From Actinomadura rudentiformis (GTDB taxonomy: Bacteria; Actinomycetota; Actinomycetes; Streptosporangiales; Streptosporangiaceae): 64,000 nt of DNA. Numbering within the stretch: the stretch's first letter is position 1; each line of letters starts with the position of its first letter. The notes under the pieces were generated by a model, which was given only the letters and a program-made list of their open reading frames with translations, was not told where the DNA came from and did not search any database. This document shows positions 24,491 through 32,790 of this stretch, piece after piece. Position numbers and translations under genes: made by a program. The DNA is taken from assembly GCF_008923185.1 (NCBI RefSeq), contig NZ_WBMT01000031.1, forward strand, positions 1-64,000. The letters are read 5' to 3'.

Positions 24491-25254
24491 GATGGCCCCT
24501 CAGTGGCGTGCCCGGCAACGGTGCTGTGTCCGGCCAGGACGGGCAGGCCCGCGCGGCGCCATTCGGGTAGTCCGCCTTGCAGAGGGCGGGCCGTGTAGCC
24601 GTGGTCGCGCAGGAGCCGGACGGCGTCGGGGGCATAGACGCAGTAGCGGCCGCGGCAGTAGGCGACGATGTCGGTGCCGGCCGCGACGTGTGCGGTGAGT
24701 TCGGTCAGCCGCGCGGCGAGCTGGTCGTGCGGCAGGTTGATGGCGCCGGGGATGTGCCCAGCCGCGTATTCGGCCTGCGGCCGCACATCGAGCACCACGA
24801 CGTCGCCGTCGTCGATGCGGCGGGCCAGCTCGCCTTGGGCGACGGGTTCGAGTGCTTGCACATCACCCAGGTAGTCGCGGGCGGCGCGTTCGGCTTCGGC
24901 CAGGCGTGCGGCAGCGAAGTGCTTGACCTGGTCGACCAGCTCGGCGACGCCGTCGTCGGCCAGCCGGTAGAACACCTTGGCGCCCTCGCGGCGGGCGGCC
25001 ACCAGGCTGGCCGCGGCCAGCGCCTTGAGCTGCGCGGAGGTGTTGCCGACCTTCATGCCCGCCGCCTGCCCCAGCTCCTCGACGCTGCGTTCCCCCTGGG
25101 CCAGCAGGTCCAGCAGCTCCAGCCGGGCCGGATTGGCCAGCGCCTTGCCCACCCGGGCGAACTGCCCGTACAAGGCCGTCTTTCGCTCACGCTCATCACT
25201 CAGCGCCGGTGCGCCGATGGTGTCGGATCTGCTGGTTTCGGAAATGGCCATCAT
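24487..25254 (-). CDS. ArsR/SmtB regulator fused to a rhodanese domain
   Basis: A 255-residue two-domain protein. Residues ~25-115 form an ArsR winged helix: FARVGKALANPARLELLDLL, SVEELGQAAGMKVGNTSAQL, KALAAASLVAARREGAKVFY. Residues ~135-240 are a rhodanese domain with DDGDVVVLDVRPQAEYAAGH, IPGAINLP and active-site loop YCRGRYCVYAPDAV, where the first Cys is the persulfide-carrying residue and a second Cys follows. The natural reading is a regulator sensing persulfide or sulfane sulfur. Start is ATG at 25254 or the adjacent in-frame ATG; AGGGGAA precedes both. It heads an operon with the cysteine desulfurase. Confidence 0.9.
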   Translation of the reverse strand: MMAISETSRSDTIGAPALSDERERKTALYGQFARVGKALANPARLELLDLLAQGERSVEELGQAAGMKVGNTSAQLKALAAASLVAARREGAKVFYRLADDGVAELVDQVKHFAAARLAEAERAARDYLGDVQALEPVAQGELARRIDDGDVVVLDVRPQAEYAAGHIPGAINLPHDQLAARLTELTAHVAAGTDIVAYCRGRYCVYAPDAVRLLRDHGYTARPLQGGLPEWRRAGLPVLAGHSTVAGHATEGPS

Positions 25255-25322
25255 GTTCCCCTTCGGTGTCGGCTTGTCGGTGCCCAGGCCGCCGTGGCGT
25301 GGTCGGACGTTGCCTTGTGTGG

Positions 25323-25565
25323 TCAGAAGCTGAGGACTCTGTCGGCTGGAACGGCGACTTCGGCCGCATCCAGCTCGGCGACTGCCTCACCCACCTCCGG
25401 TGATCCGGTCCCATCAGGCTGGTCGAGGACCGTGCGCCGCACCGCGCCCATGAAGCGCAACACGCCCGCCTGAGCCTCGCCGCGAGCGGCCAAGGCTGCC
25501 GCCAGCCGAACTCCGTTGAAGGAGCGCTCACCCGTATTTGGTGCGTCATTGAGGGTCATCAGCAC
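25323..25565 (-). pseudogene. DsrE-family sulfur-relay protein, truncated
   Basis: From a GTG/ATG near 25565-25559 the frame reads VLMTLNDAPNTGERSFNGVR then LAAALAARGE, the N-terminal strand and helix of DsrE/DsrF proteins (LND.P...ER..NGLRLA.AL). The next expected strand, ending in MGDA, is replaced by a shifted or deleted sequence and the Cys-bearing region is missing. It lies between the ArsR operon and the divergent MBL gene and was probably part of the same sulfur island. Confidence 0.55.
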
Positions 25566-25589
25566 ATTCGTCCCGATCCACTCCTTTCC

Positions 25590-25607
25590 AATATTCTTTT
25601 GAATGTT
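25590..25607. promoter_or_regulatory. ArsR-type operator candidate
   Basis: AATATTC-TTTT-GAATGTT is an inverted repeat with six of seven matching pairs, AT-rich within GC-rich DNA and 51 bases upstream of the MBL-rhodanese start. ArsR/BigR-type sulfur regulators bind sites of this kind, so the ArsR-rhodanese protein is the natural candidate. Confidence 0.5.
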
Positions 25608-25657
25608 GTAGATTCCGAGACTAGCACCACCACCTCGCACCGCCAAAGGACCACCAG

Positions 25658-27031
25658 ATGAATGCACCGCAGACCAGATCTCTGGCCAGCCCGATCGTTG
25701 ACGAGGGGCTGGGCAACAGCGCCTACCTGGTCGATCTGGGCGATGGGCGGGCGCTGGTGGTCGACCCGCCGTGCGATACACGTCGTCTACGGGTCCAGGC
25801 CGGACGAGCCGGGCTGCGCATCGCGTTTGTGGCCGACACCCATCTGCATGCCGACTTCCTGTCCGGCGCGCGGCAACTCGCCGCCGATGAGGGGGCGCAG
25901 GTGCTGGCTTCGGCCGCGGGCCGGCGGGCGTTCGAGCATCGCGGCCTGGCCGATGAGGACGAGGTCGACCTCGGCGGGCTGAGGTTGCGGGCTCTGGCCA
26001 CTCCCGGGCATACCGACGAGCATTTGGCGTTCCTGCTGTTGGACGGCGCGCGGCCGGTCGGGGTGTTCACCGGCGGTTCGTTGATCGTCGGTGCCGCCGC
26101 GCGCACCGACCTGCTGGGCGCTGAGCGCACCGAAGAGCTGGCCCGTGCCCAGTACGCCTCGCTGCAACGGCTCGCGGCGCTGCCTGACCATGTCGAGGTG
26201 TGGCCAACGCACGGCGCCGGGTCGTTCTGCTCGGCCCCGCCCGGCGCGGACCGCACCTCCACCATCGGACGCGAGAAAGCTGCCAACCCGCTGCTGAACG
26301 CGCCCGACGCCGACACCTTCACTGCCCGGCTGGTGGGCAACCTGGGCAGCTACCCGGCCTACTTCGACCGGCTGACCGAGGTCAACCGGCAAGGCCCGGC
26401 GATCGTGACCGGTCCACCCGTGCTCGCGCCGCTGAACGTCGACCAGGCACGTGCGCTGCTCGCCGACGGCGCGGTGGTGGTGGACGTGCGGCCGGTGGCC
26501 GACTTCACCGCGGGTCACATCCCCGGCGCCATCTCCAATCCACTGCGGCCGCAGTTCGGCACCTGGCTGGGCTGGCTCATCGACCCCGACACCCCTGTCG
26601 TCATCGTCCGCAACCCCGACCAGGACGCCACTGACCTCAGCTGGCAGGCCCTCACGATCGGGCACCAGAACCTGGCGGGGGAACTGACCGGCGGCATCAC
26701 CGCCTGGCAGTCCGCCGGACACGCCCTGGCCAGCCTGGGGCTGGTGGACGCCGCCCACCTGGGGGACCGTCCGGTCGTGGACGTGCGCCAAGACGCCGAG
26801 TACACCGCCGCGCACGTTCCTGCCGCCGTGCACGTCGAGCTCGGCGCTATACCCGAGCATGCCGCCGGGCTGGAGCGGCGCCCGTATGTGGTGATGTGCG
26901 GGCACGGGGAACGCGCCGTCACCGCCGCCAGCCTGCTCGCCCGCGCCGGACACCACGGCCTGGCGGTCCTGGCGGGTGGACCCGACGACTGGGCCAAGGC
27001 CACCGGCCACAGCTTGCAGGCGGGCCGGTGA
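25658..27031 (+). CDS. MBL-fold hydrolase with two rhodanese domains (persulfide dioxygenase-like)
   Basis: A 457-residue protein. Residues ~10-230 are a metallo-beta-lactamase fold of the ETHE1/BlH type: metal motif THLHADF (61-67), ATPGHTDEHLAF, GGSLIVGAAARTDLLG and VWPTHGAGSFC. Two rhodanese domains follow. The first (VVVDVRPVADFTAGHIPGAI) lacks a Cys in its active-site loop (VVIVRNPDQD) and is probably structural. The second (VVDVRQDAEYTAAHVPAAVH) has YVVMCGHGERA with the catalytic Cys. Known relatives oxidise persulfides to sulfite and pass sulfur on. AAAGGA precedes the ATG. It overlaps the MFS gene as GTGA. Confidence 0.9.
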   Translation: MNAPQTRSLASPIVDEGLGNSAYLVDLGDGRALVVDPPCDTRRLRVQAGRAGLRIAFVADTHLHADFLSGARQLAADEGAQVLASAAGRRAFEHRGLADEDEVDLGGLRLRALATPGHTDEHLAFLLLDGARPVGVFTGGSLIVGAAARTDLLGAERTEELARAQYASLQRLAALPDHVEVWPTHGAGSFCSAPPGADRTSTIGREKAANPLLNAPDADTFTARLVGNLGSYPAYFDRLTEVNRQGPAIVTGPPVLAPLNVDQARALLADGAVVVDVRPVADFTAGHIPGAISNPLRPQFGTWLGWLIDPDTPVVIVRNPDQDATDLSWQALTIGHQNLAGELTGGITAWQSAGHALASLGLVDAAHLGDRPVVDVRQDAEYTAAHVPAAVHVELGAIPEHAAGLERRPYVVMCGHGERAVTAASLLARAGHHGLAVLAGGPDDWAKATGHSLQAGR

Positions 27032-28299
27032 CCGCCGCCGCCCTCAAGGCACCCGCGCTGGGCATCCGCGCCAACCTGGCCCAGTTCACCCTGCTGGTCG
27101 CGGTCAACGCGCTGGTCGGCGGGATGCTAGGCCAGGAACGCGCCGTGCTGCCTCTGCTGGCCGAGCAGACCTTTCACCTGACGGCCTACACCGCCTCCCT
27201 CACCTACATCCTGGCGTTCGGCATCACCAAGGCCGCCGCCAACTACTTCGCCGGAACCTGGTCCGACCGGTACGGACGCAAACCCGTCCTCGTCGCCGGA
27301 TGGCTCGTCGGCCTGCCCGTCCCGCTCATGCTCATCTTCGCGCCCTCATGGAGCTGGGTCGTGGCCGCCAACGTCCTGCTCGGGATCAACCAGGGCCTGA
27401 CCTGGTCGGTCACCGTCATCATGAAGATCGATCTGGCCGGGCCGCAGCGGCGCGGCCTGGCCATGGGCCTCAACGAAGCCGCCGGATACCTCGCCGTCGC
27501 CGCCACTGCCATGGCCACCGGCTACCTGGCCGCCGGACACGGCCTGCGGCCCGCACCGTTCCTGGTCGGCGCCGCCTACGCCGCCCTCGGCCTGGGCCTG
27601 TCCCTCATGGTCGTCCGCGAGACCCGTGGCCACGCCCACCACGAAGCCACCACCACCGCACAACCCACCGGACCCACCCTGACCAGCAGGCAGATCTTCA
27701 CCCGCACCAGCTTCACCGAGCCCGCCCTGTCCTCAGTCAGCCAAGCCGGACTGGTCAACAACGCCAACGACGGCCTGGCCTGGGGCCTGTTCCCCATCCT
27801 GTTCGCCGCCCACGGCCTGACCATCGGCCAAATCGGCGTTCTGGCCTCGCTGCTGCCCGCCGCCTGGGGCGCCGGCCAACTGGCCACCGGCGCCGCCTCC
27901 GACTGGTACGGCCGCAAACCCTTCATCGTCGCCGGCATGCTCCTGCAAGCCGCCGCCCTCGCTCTCACCGCCCTGGGCACCACCTTCTGGATATGGGCCA
28001 TCGCGCTCAGCCTGCTCGGCGCCGGCACCGCCATGGTCTATCCCACCCTGCTGGCCGCCATCGGCGACGTCACCCATCCCACCTGGCGCGCCCGCTCCGT
28101 CGGCGTCTACCGCCTCTGGCGCGACGGCGGCTTCGCCGTCGGCGCCCTCCTGTCCGGAGTCATCGCCGACCTGTACGGCATCACCACCGCCATCTGGGTA
28201 GTGGCTGCCCTCACCGCCGCCAGCGGCCTGCTCGCCGCGATGCGCATGTACGAAACCCACCCCCGCACCCGAACACACTCCAGGCGCAGTACCCCGTAG
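27028..28299 (+). CDS. MFS transporter of the sulfur island
   Basis: A 423-residue, 12-helix major facilitator. Motif A is present in both halves (AGTWSDRYGRKPVLVAGWLV and GAASDWYGRKPFIVAGMLL), and the cytoplasmic mid-loop is His-rich (RGHAHHEATTTAQ). The start is the GTG overlapping the MBL stop; upstream in-frame sequence is only the shadow of that gene. Coupling to the MBL-rhodanese gene suggests transport of a sulfur compound such as sulfite, thiosulfate or an organosulfur species, but the substrate is not readable. Confidence 0.88.
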   Translation: MTAAALKAPALGIRANLAQFTLLVAVNALVGGMLGQERAVLPLLAEQTFHLTAYTASLTYILAFGITKAAANYFAGTWSDRYGRKPVLVAGWLVGLPVPLMLIFAPSWSWVVAANVLLGINQGLTWSVTVIMKIDLAGPQRRGLAMGLNEAAGYLAVAATAMATGYLAAGHGLRPAPFLVGAAYAALGLGLSLMVVRETRGHAHHEATTTAQPTGPTLTSRQIFTRTSFTEPALSSVSQAGLVNNANDGLAWGLFPILFAAHGLTIGQIGVLASLLPAAWGAGQLATGAASDWYGRKPFIVAGMLLQAAALALTALGTTFWIWAIALSLLGAGTAMVYPTLLAAIGDVTHPTWRARSVGVYRLWRDGGFAVGALLSGVIADLYGITTAIWVVAALTAASGLLAAMRMYETHPRTRTHSRRSTP

Positions 28300-28616
28300 C
28301 GGAAGTAATTCGCCCACTCGCGCATCATCGGGCTCAAGTCAAGGATCGCTCGGCCAGATCCTGGAGGCGGATTGACCTGCGGGGTCCTCGCCGCCACCTT
28401 GTCCTTGATCGCCCAGCCGGCTTGTCGGACCTATGCGGATCGCAGTTCCGCGCGGACGTCGCTTCTCATGCATGGCTGGATCACGAGGAGCCGCCACTGT
28501 CATGGAGCTTCCTAAGACCACGGGTTCCGCCGTTTGAGTGCTGCCGCAGAAACCGGGTTCCGGCCTGCTGGCGGACATGAACGCCATGGGTGTGCACGGG
28601 TGTTCAGCGGTAACCA
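28300..28616. other. Intergenic or decayed region, nothing recognised
   Basis: Between the MFS stop and the TetR remnant no gene fragment can be named on either strand. Confidence 0.4.
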
Positions 28617-29002
28617 GCGCGTAGGCGGCCGTGATCCTGGACGCGCTGAACGAGTACGCCGGGGCTCGGCCGAGTTTCCCGAGACCGGAGACGTCGTGGC
28701 CGACCTGACCAGCCAGGTGAACGACGTGGCGGACTTCCTGTCCGGCGACGAGTTCTCGCCCTTCACCCGCAATCTGATCCCCGCGCAGAACGATCCGGAG
28801 GTCGCCCAGGTGCTGCTGGAGACGAAGGTGCAGCCGCGCCTCGAGCAGGCTCAGGAGGGGCCGGGTACGCACCGATGTGGATCTCGACGACGTGGTGGAC
28901 ATGCTCTATGGCCCCATCTACCACCGCCTGGTCCTGCACACCCGCCGATCACGAGCGACCGTTATCCGGTTGGCGTTCGAGGCCCTGACGTCAACCGAGT
29001 AG
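28617..29002 (+). pseudogene. TetR regulator, ligand-binding half with a frameshift
   Basis: The frame reads GDVVADLTSQVNDVADFLSG, DEFSPFTRNLIPAQNDPEVA and QVLLETKVQPRLEQAQE, the helices of a TetR C-terminal domain. It then continues in another frame as DVDLDDVVDMLYGPIYHRLV and ends VIRLAFEALTSTE before a stop. The DNA-binding N-terminus is absent upstream and one shift separates the two parts. Confidence 0.7.
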
Positions 29003-29253
29003 ACAATGGCGATGCCGACGCTCCTTACCCCGGGGAACGCCCATGTGGCACAGGACACCCCCTCCCCGGCGGGGGCCGCAGGTGATCCGCTCCGGGCGAT
29101 GGGAAACCCGCGGGTGGCGTCGACGAGTCGAGATCGGCATCGCTGAGGTAAAGGAGCGTCGGCGGCCAGGACCAGGTCGAGCGTGGGATGCAGCCAGAGT
29201 TCACCATTGCGCTCGTACCCGTGGTCCTCGGACCGCGACGAGCGCGACCCTTG

Positions 29254-29328
29254 TTCACACCTCAGGAGTGTAGATCGCGGGCTGAACAGGTGTTTATCTT
29301 CCCTGTACGTCCCACCTACGGTGCCGGT
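29254..29328 (+). promoter_or_regulatory. Control region copy A, near-duplicate of 32345-32419
   Basis: TTCACAC, then AGGAGTGTAGATCGC, GCTGAACAGG and CTACGGTGCCGGT occur in the same order and spacing as in the region divergent from the LysR gene at 32345-32419. In this copy the ACACTC/GAGTGT dyad is partly lost. It ends exactly at the start codon of the alpha/beta hydrolase, so both hydrolase-side transcripts may answer to the same LysR protein. Confidence 0.6.
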
Positions 29329-30012
29329 ATGAGTACATTTGCGCTCATTCACGGCGCCGGCGTCGGCGGAGGCTGGTACTGGCACCTCGTAGAAGCCGAA
29401 CTCCGATCCCTCGGACACACCACCGTCGCCCCCACATTGTGGACCGGCGACGATATGGACACCTTGTCCGACTATGCCGACGCCGTCGTGGACACCGTCG
29501 ATACCGTGGAGGAACTTTTCGTTGTTGCACATTCGTTCGGGGGGTTCACCGCGCCCTTGGTTGCTGAACGCCTTCCCACCGCCGGACTGATCTATGTCAC
29601 CGCCATGGTCCCCCAGTCGGGCGAATCCCCGGCCGACTGGTGGGACAACACCGGTTGGTCGGAGGCGGTCCGAATCCAGGCGACCAAAGATGGTGGCCTC
29701 ACCGGCAATTCAGACCCATATGTGGGCTACTTCCACGACGTTCCCAAGCATCTGGCCGACCAGGTGTCGAGTAACGAACCCAGCCCGCCCTCTGATACTG
29801 CCTACTACGAGCCCTGGCCCCTCGACGCCCATCCGACCACACCGACTCGATACATCGTCTGCACCGAGGACCGCCTGTTCCCCGCAGCCTTCCAGCGCCA
29901 ACTGGCACACGACCGACTTGGAATCACCCCCGACGAGATCACAAGCGGCCACGCCCCCGCCCTCAGCCGCCCCACCGAACTCGCAGCGATGCTCCACTCA
30001 TTCACGTCATGA
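29329..30012 (+). CDS. Alpha/beta hydrolase (small esterase-type)
   Basis: A 227-residue hydrolase. It opens FALIHGAGVGGGWYWHLVEA with the oxyanion-hole HGAG, has the nucleophile elbow VVAHSFGGF (Ser), a likely acid in CTEDRLFP and the final His in SGHAPALSRP. The size and HG-G-W-W opening match the EstC/salicylate-esterase-like family, which cleaves small esters or lactones. No Shine-Dalgarno site is visible; the ATG follows the duplicated control region directly. The substrate is unknown. Confidence 0.9.
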   Translation: MSTFALIHGAGVGGGWYWHLVEAELRSLGHTTVAPTLWTGDDMDTLSDYADAVVDTVDTVEELFVVAHSFGGFTAPLVAERLPTAGLIYVTAMVPQSGESPADWWDNTGWSEAVRIQATKDGGLTGNSDPYVGYFHDVPKHLADQVSSNEPSPPSDTAYYEPWPLDAHPTTPTRYIVCTEDRLFPAAFQRQLAHDRLGITPDEITSGHAPALSRPTELAAMLHSFTS

Positions 30013-30191
30013 CTGCGGCCCGCCGGCGAAGGACTGGCCCGCGCCCCGCAGCTGATCGTGGACACCCATGGAGCGGAAGGCCGCCCTATACCAAGAAGGG
30101 GGACTCGCATGTCCGCTGACGACACCAACCACGCGGATGGGGTATCGCCTGTCACGACGTTCCTGGCTGGGGTGGGAACCGCGAGAGCGAG

Positions 30192-31269
30192 TGTTCCCAT
30201 GTTCTCGTCGGCGAGTCCGGCGGCCCCGGATACGCCAGCGCGGCTCACATCCTCGAGACCGCGATGGACGAGCTGGCCCACACGCTTGGCATCGATCCGA
30301 TCGAACTGCGACGACGCAACGAACCAGACGAGGATCCGTCCACCGGGCTGCGGTTCTCCACCCGCCGCCTCCAGGAGTGCTACACAGTCGGCGGGCGCGA
30401 GTTCGGCTGGACCAACCGCAACCCGAACCCGGATCCACCCGGGACGGCGACTGGCTCGTCGGCACCGGCATGGCGGCCGCGGTCTGCAACACCGCCAGCG
30501 AGACCGCCCGTGCCTTGGTACGCGTCCGCATCGACGGGACCGCACTGGTCCAAGCCGCCACCAGCGACATGGGAACAGGAACCTACACCTCCATGACCCA
30601 GGTCGCCGCAGACGAGCTCGGCCTCTGCACCGACAACGTCACCTTTCAACCCGGCGACTCCGACATGCCGGCGAGTCCGCCACACGGCGCCTCAATGACC
30701 ATGGCCAGCGTCGGATCGGCTGTCCTCGACGGCGCACGCCACGTGCGGCGGTCAGCCATCGAACTCGCGGTGGAAGACCCCCGCTTACCGCTCCACGGCG
30801 CCGACGTGGTGGCAAGCCGCGGCAAGCTCCGCCTCGAGAGCGACCCGAGCCGCAACGACAGCCACCGTGCACTTCTCGCCCGCATTGGCCGCGCTCGACT
30901 GGAGGCCACCGGCCTGTTCGCGCCGCCGACCGAGGGCAACCCGGTCGGCGTATGCCTACGGCGCGGTCTTCGCAGAGGTAGGCGTCGACCGACGCGGCAA
31001 GGCCCTGCTCGAACGCACCACAACGACCACCGCGACGGCCGGACCACCAATGCCAACCTCGCCGGCTACCTCGTCCCCGTCAGCGCCGACGTACGTAATC
31101 TGAACCCGATCTTCCTCGAAGGTCGCGATGGCTACGCGGACCCGATCGGCGTCAAGGGGCTCGGCGAAATCGTTCAGGTCGGCGTCGCCCCGCGATCGCC
31201 AACGCCGTCTTTCACGCTTCCGGCCGCCGCATCCGCGAGCCACCCATCGCCATCGAGAGCATGCTCTAG
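30192..31269 (+). pseudogene. Molybdopterin-binding dehydrogenase large subunit (xanthine dehydrogenase family), decayed
   Basis: Pieces occur in order across frames: MDELAHTLGIDPIELRRRNE, WLVGTGMAAAVCNTASETAR, ALVQAATSDMGTGTYTSMTQ, VAADELGLCTDNVTFQPGDS, and near the end GYADPIGVKGLGEIVQVGVA followed by ANAVFHASGRRIRE and a stop. These belong to the C-terminal two thirds of YagR/XdhA-type molybdenum subunits, which oxidise aldehydes or heterocycles. The N-terminal part is missing and several frameshifts break the rest, including the catalytic-Glu region GVKGLGE. No small iron-sulfur or FAD subunit genes remain. Confidence 0.75.
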
Positions 31270-31281
31270 CTCCAACCGAGG

Positions 31282-31417
31282 GAGTGTCGGAATCCACGCT
31301 GCGATCGGGGTTGACCTGGCCGGCCACAAGGACGTGCTGGACCTGTGGGTCCCCGCCGGTGGCGGGAAGAGCGCGAAGTTCTGGATGGGCGTGCTGGAAG
31401 AAGAGAAACGCCGTTGA
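31282..31417 (+). mobile_element. IS256-family transposase fragment
   Basis: The frame reads IHAAIGVDLAGHKDVLDLWV then GKSAKFWMGVLEEEKRR and stops. This is the segment around the second catalytic Asp of IS256/Mutator transposases (AIGVDxxGxKDVLGxW...ESAKFWxxVLxELK). Only about 45 residues remain and no terminal inverted repeats were seen. It directly abuts the dehydrogenase remnant, consistent with an insertion that later decayed. Confidence 0.65.
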
Positions 31418-31446
31418 CACGGATTCCTGACAGACGTTTGGCCTGC

Positions 31447-32349
31447 TCACGTCCAGGATTGTTCGTTGCATACGTGGCGGGCGGTGTTCACGAGTGCGGT
31501 AACTGCGGGTCGGAGCGTCCCGGTTGGGTTGCGCCAGACGAGCTCGATCGGGAACGTGGGCGCGTCCTCGATAGTGAGTAGTCGTAGGTCGCGGTGGGTG
31601 GAATGGAGTGCGGTGCGCACCGTGAGCCCGACGCAGCCCTCTGAGTGGACGGCACCTTCCCATGAGTCGTGAAAGCGCGAGCTGACGCGGGTTCGGGGTT
31701 CGAACCCGTTTTGCCGGCAGCTTTCGATGACAGCCTTGTCGTAATCCGGGTTGTCACCAGGGATGTCGAGTGCGAACGTCTCGTCTCGCAGTTCGCTGAG
31801 CCTGACGCTGTGGCGGCCTGCGACGGGGTGGTTTGCGGCTACCGCGAGCACGGCTGGTTCGTTCTTGAGCCGCAGATGTTCCAGGTCGGCGGGAATGTGT
31901 GCAGCGAAGGTCACGGCGACATCGAGGCGTCCGACTTGCAGGGCGGCGAGCAGGGGCACGGCTGAGTCGTGCCGGGTGTGCAGGTGCACGGCCGGGTATC
32001 GCTGGTCGAGGGCCGCGAACAGTGGCTCGAGCCCATACCGGGCACCTGTGGACAGGCCGAACTGCAGCTCGCCGGCGATTCCGCTCCCGGCCGCACGGGC
32101 GGCGGCGAGGGCGTCGTCGACGGCCTGGAGGGCAGTGCGTGCAGGCTCGACCAGTGCGTTCCCGGCATCGGTCAACTCGACGCGACGCGTCGTTCGATGG
32201 AACAAGTCGACGCCGAGCTCGGACTCCAACCGCTGGATCGCGGCGCTCAACGGCTGCTGGGTCATGTGCAGACGGGCCGCCGCTCGGGTGAAGTTCAGTT
32301 CCTCGGCGACGGCGATGAAGTACCGTAACTGTCGCAAGTCGGCGTTCAC
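31447..32349 (-). CDS. LysR-family transcriptional regulator
   Basis: A 300-residue LTTR. The N-terminal helix-turn-helix reads LRQLRYFIAVAEELNFTRAA, ARLHMTQQPLSAAIQRLESE, LGVDLFHRTTRRVELTDAG. The effector domain follows, with AGELQFGLSTGARYGLEPLF and DVAVTFAAHIPADLEHLRLK. The start is GTG and overlaps the ACACTC-TAG-GAGTGT dyad. It probably controls the divergent region at 32345-32419 and, because the same sequence lies before the alpha/beta hydrolase at 29329, that gene too. The inducer is unknown. Confidence 0.92.
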   Translation of the reverse strand: MNADLRQLRYFIAVAEELNFTRAAARLHMTQQPLSAAIQRLESELGVDLFHRTTRRVELTDAGNALVEPARTALQAVDDALAAARAAGSGIAGELQFGLSTGARYGLEPLFAALDQRYPAVHLHTRHDSAVPLLAALQVGRLDVAVTFAAHIPADLEHLRLKNEPAVLAVAANHPVAGRHSVRLSELRDETFALDIPGDNPDYDKAVIESCRQNGFEPRTRVSSRFHDSWEGAVHSEGCVGLTVRTALHSTHRDLRLLTIEDAPTFPIELVWRNPTGTLRPAVTALVNTARHVCNEQSWT

Positions 32350-32419
32350 ACTCTAGGAGTGTAGATCGCAGCCGAACAGGCGTTTCACTTTTCTCAATGC
32401 CTAAATCTACGGTGCCGGT
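32345..32419 (+). promoter_or_regulatory. LysR control region, copy B
   Basis: Contains the perfect dyad ACACTC-TAG-GAGTGT (32348-32362) over the LysR start, then GTAGATCGC, GCCGAACAGG and CTACGGTGCCGGT, ending at a GTG (32420) where copy A ends at the hydrolase ATG. The downstream frame from this GTG is a broken gene. Confidence 0.6.
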
Positions 32420-32478
32420 GTGACCCGCACTCCAGCTCTCCGGTTGTTCGCCGTGGTGACGTTCCTATTGGGCATCTG

Positions 32479-32790
32479 GTGGTTCCGCGTTTGGACGTCC
32501 TCGACAGCGCTGGCTTTCACCACACCACCTTCGTGCGGATCCGGGAGCCTGTCTTCTACGGACGTGAAGGTGCCGCCGCAGTCGGAAAGGTGCTCACGTT
32601 CCACAGCGTCCGGGAAGCCCTCACGAGCATGAGCTCCATTGATGCCGCCGTCGCTCGACAACGGCTGCGGGACACGCTCCAGACTCACCACACCAGCACC
32701 GGGGTCGTCTTCGACTCACACGCATGGCTCATCACCGCTCACCGCACCGACCGGATCCGACCCGCCACGACGGAATGGAACGCACCATGA
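32479..32790 (+). pseudogene. C-terminal end of a SAM-dependent methyltransferase
   Basis: The frame reads LDVLDSAGFHHTTFVRIREP, VFYGREGAAAVGKVLTFHSV and STGVVFDSHAWLITAHRT, which matches the tail of ubiE-like methyltransferases (GF..T.F.RI.EPV.YG.D...A.......GV.FDSRAWLITAHR). The SAM-binding N-terminal domain is absent; 32420-32478 joins the LysR-controlled promoter directly to this tail. Confidence 0.55.

Noticed and set aside
25787..27010. Long minus-strand frame opposite the MBL-rhodanese gene
   Set aside because: Gly/His/Arg-rich antisense shadow of a strongly conserved gene.
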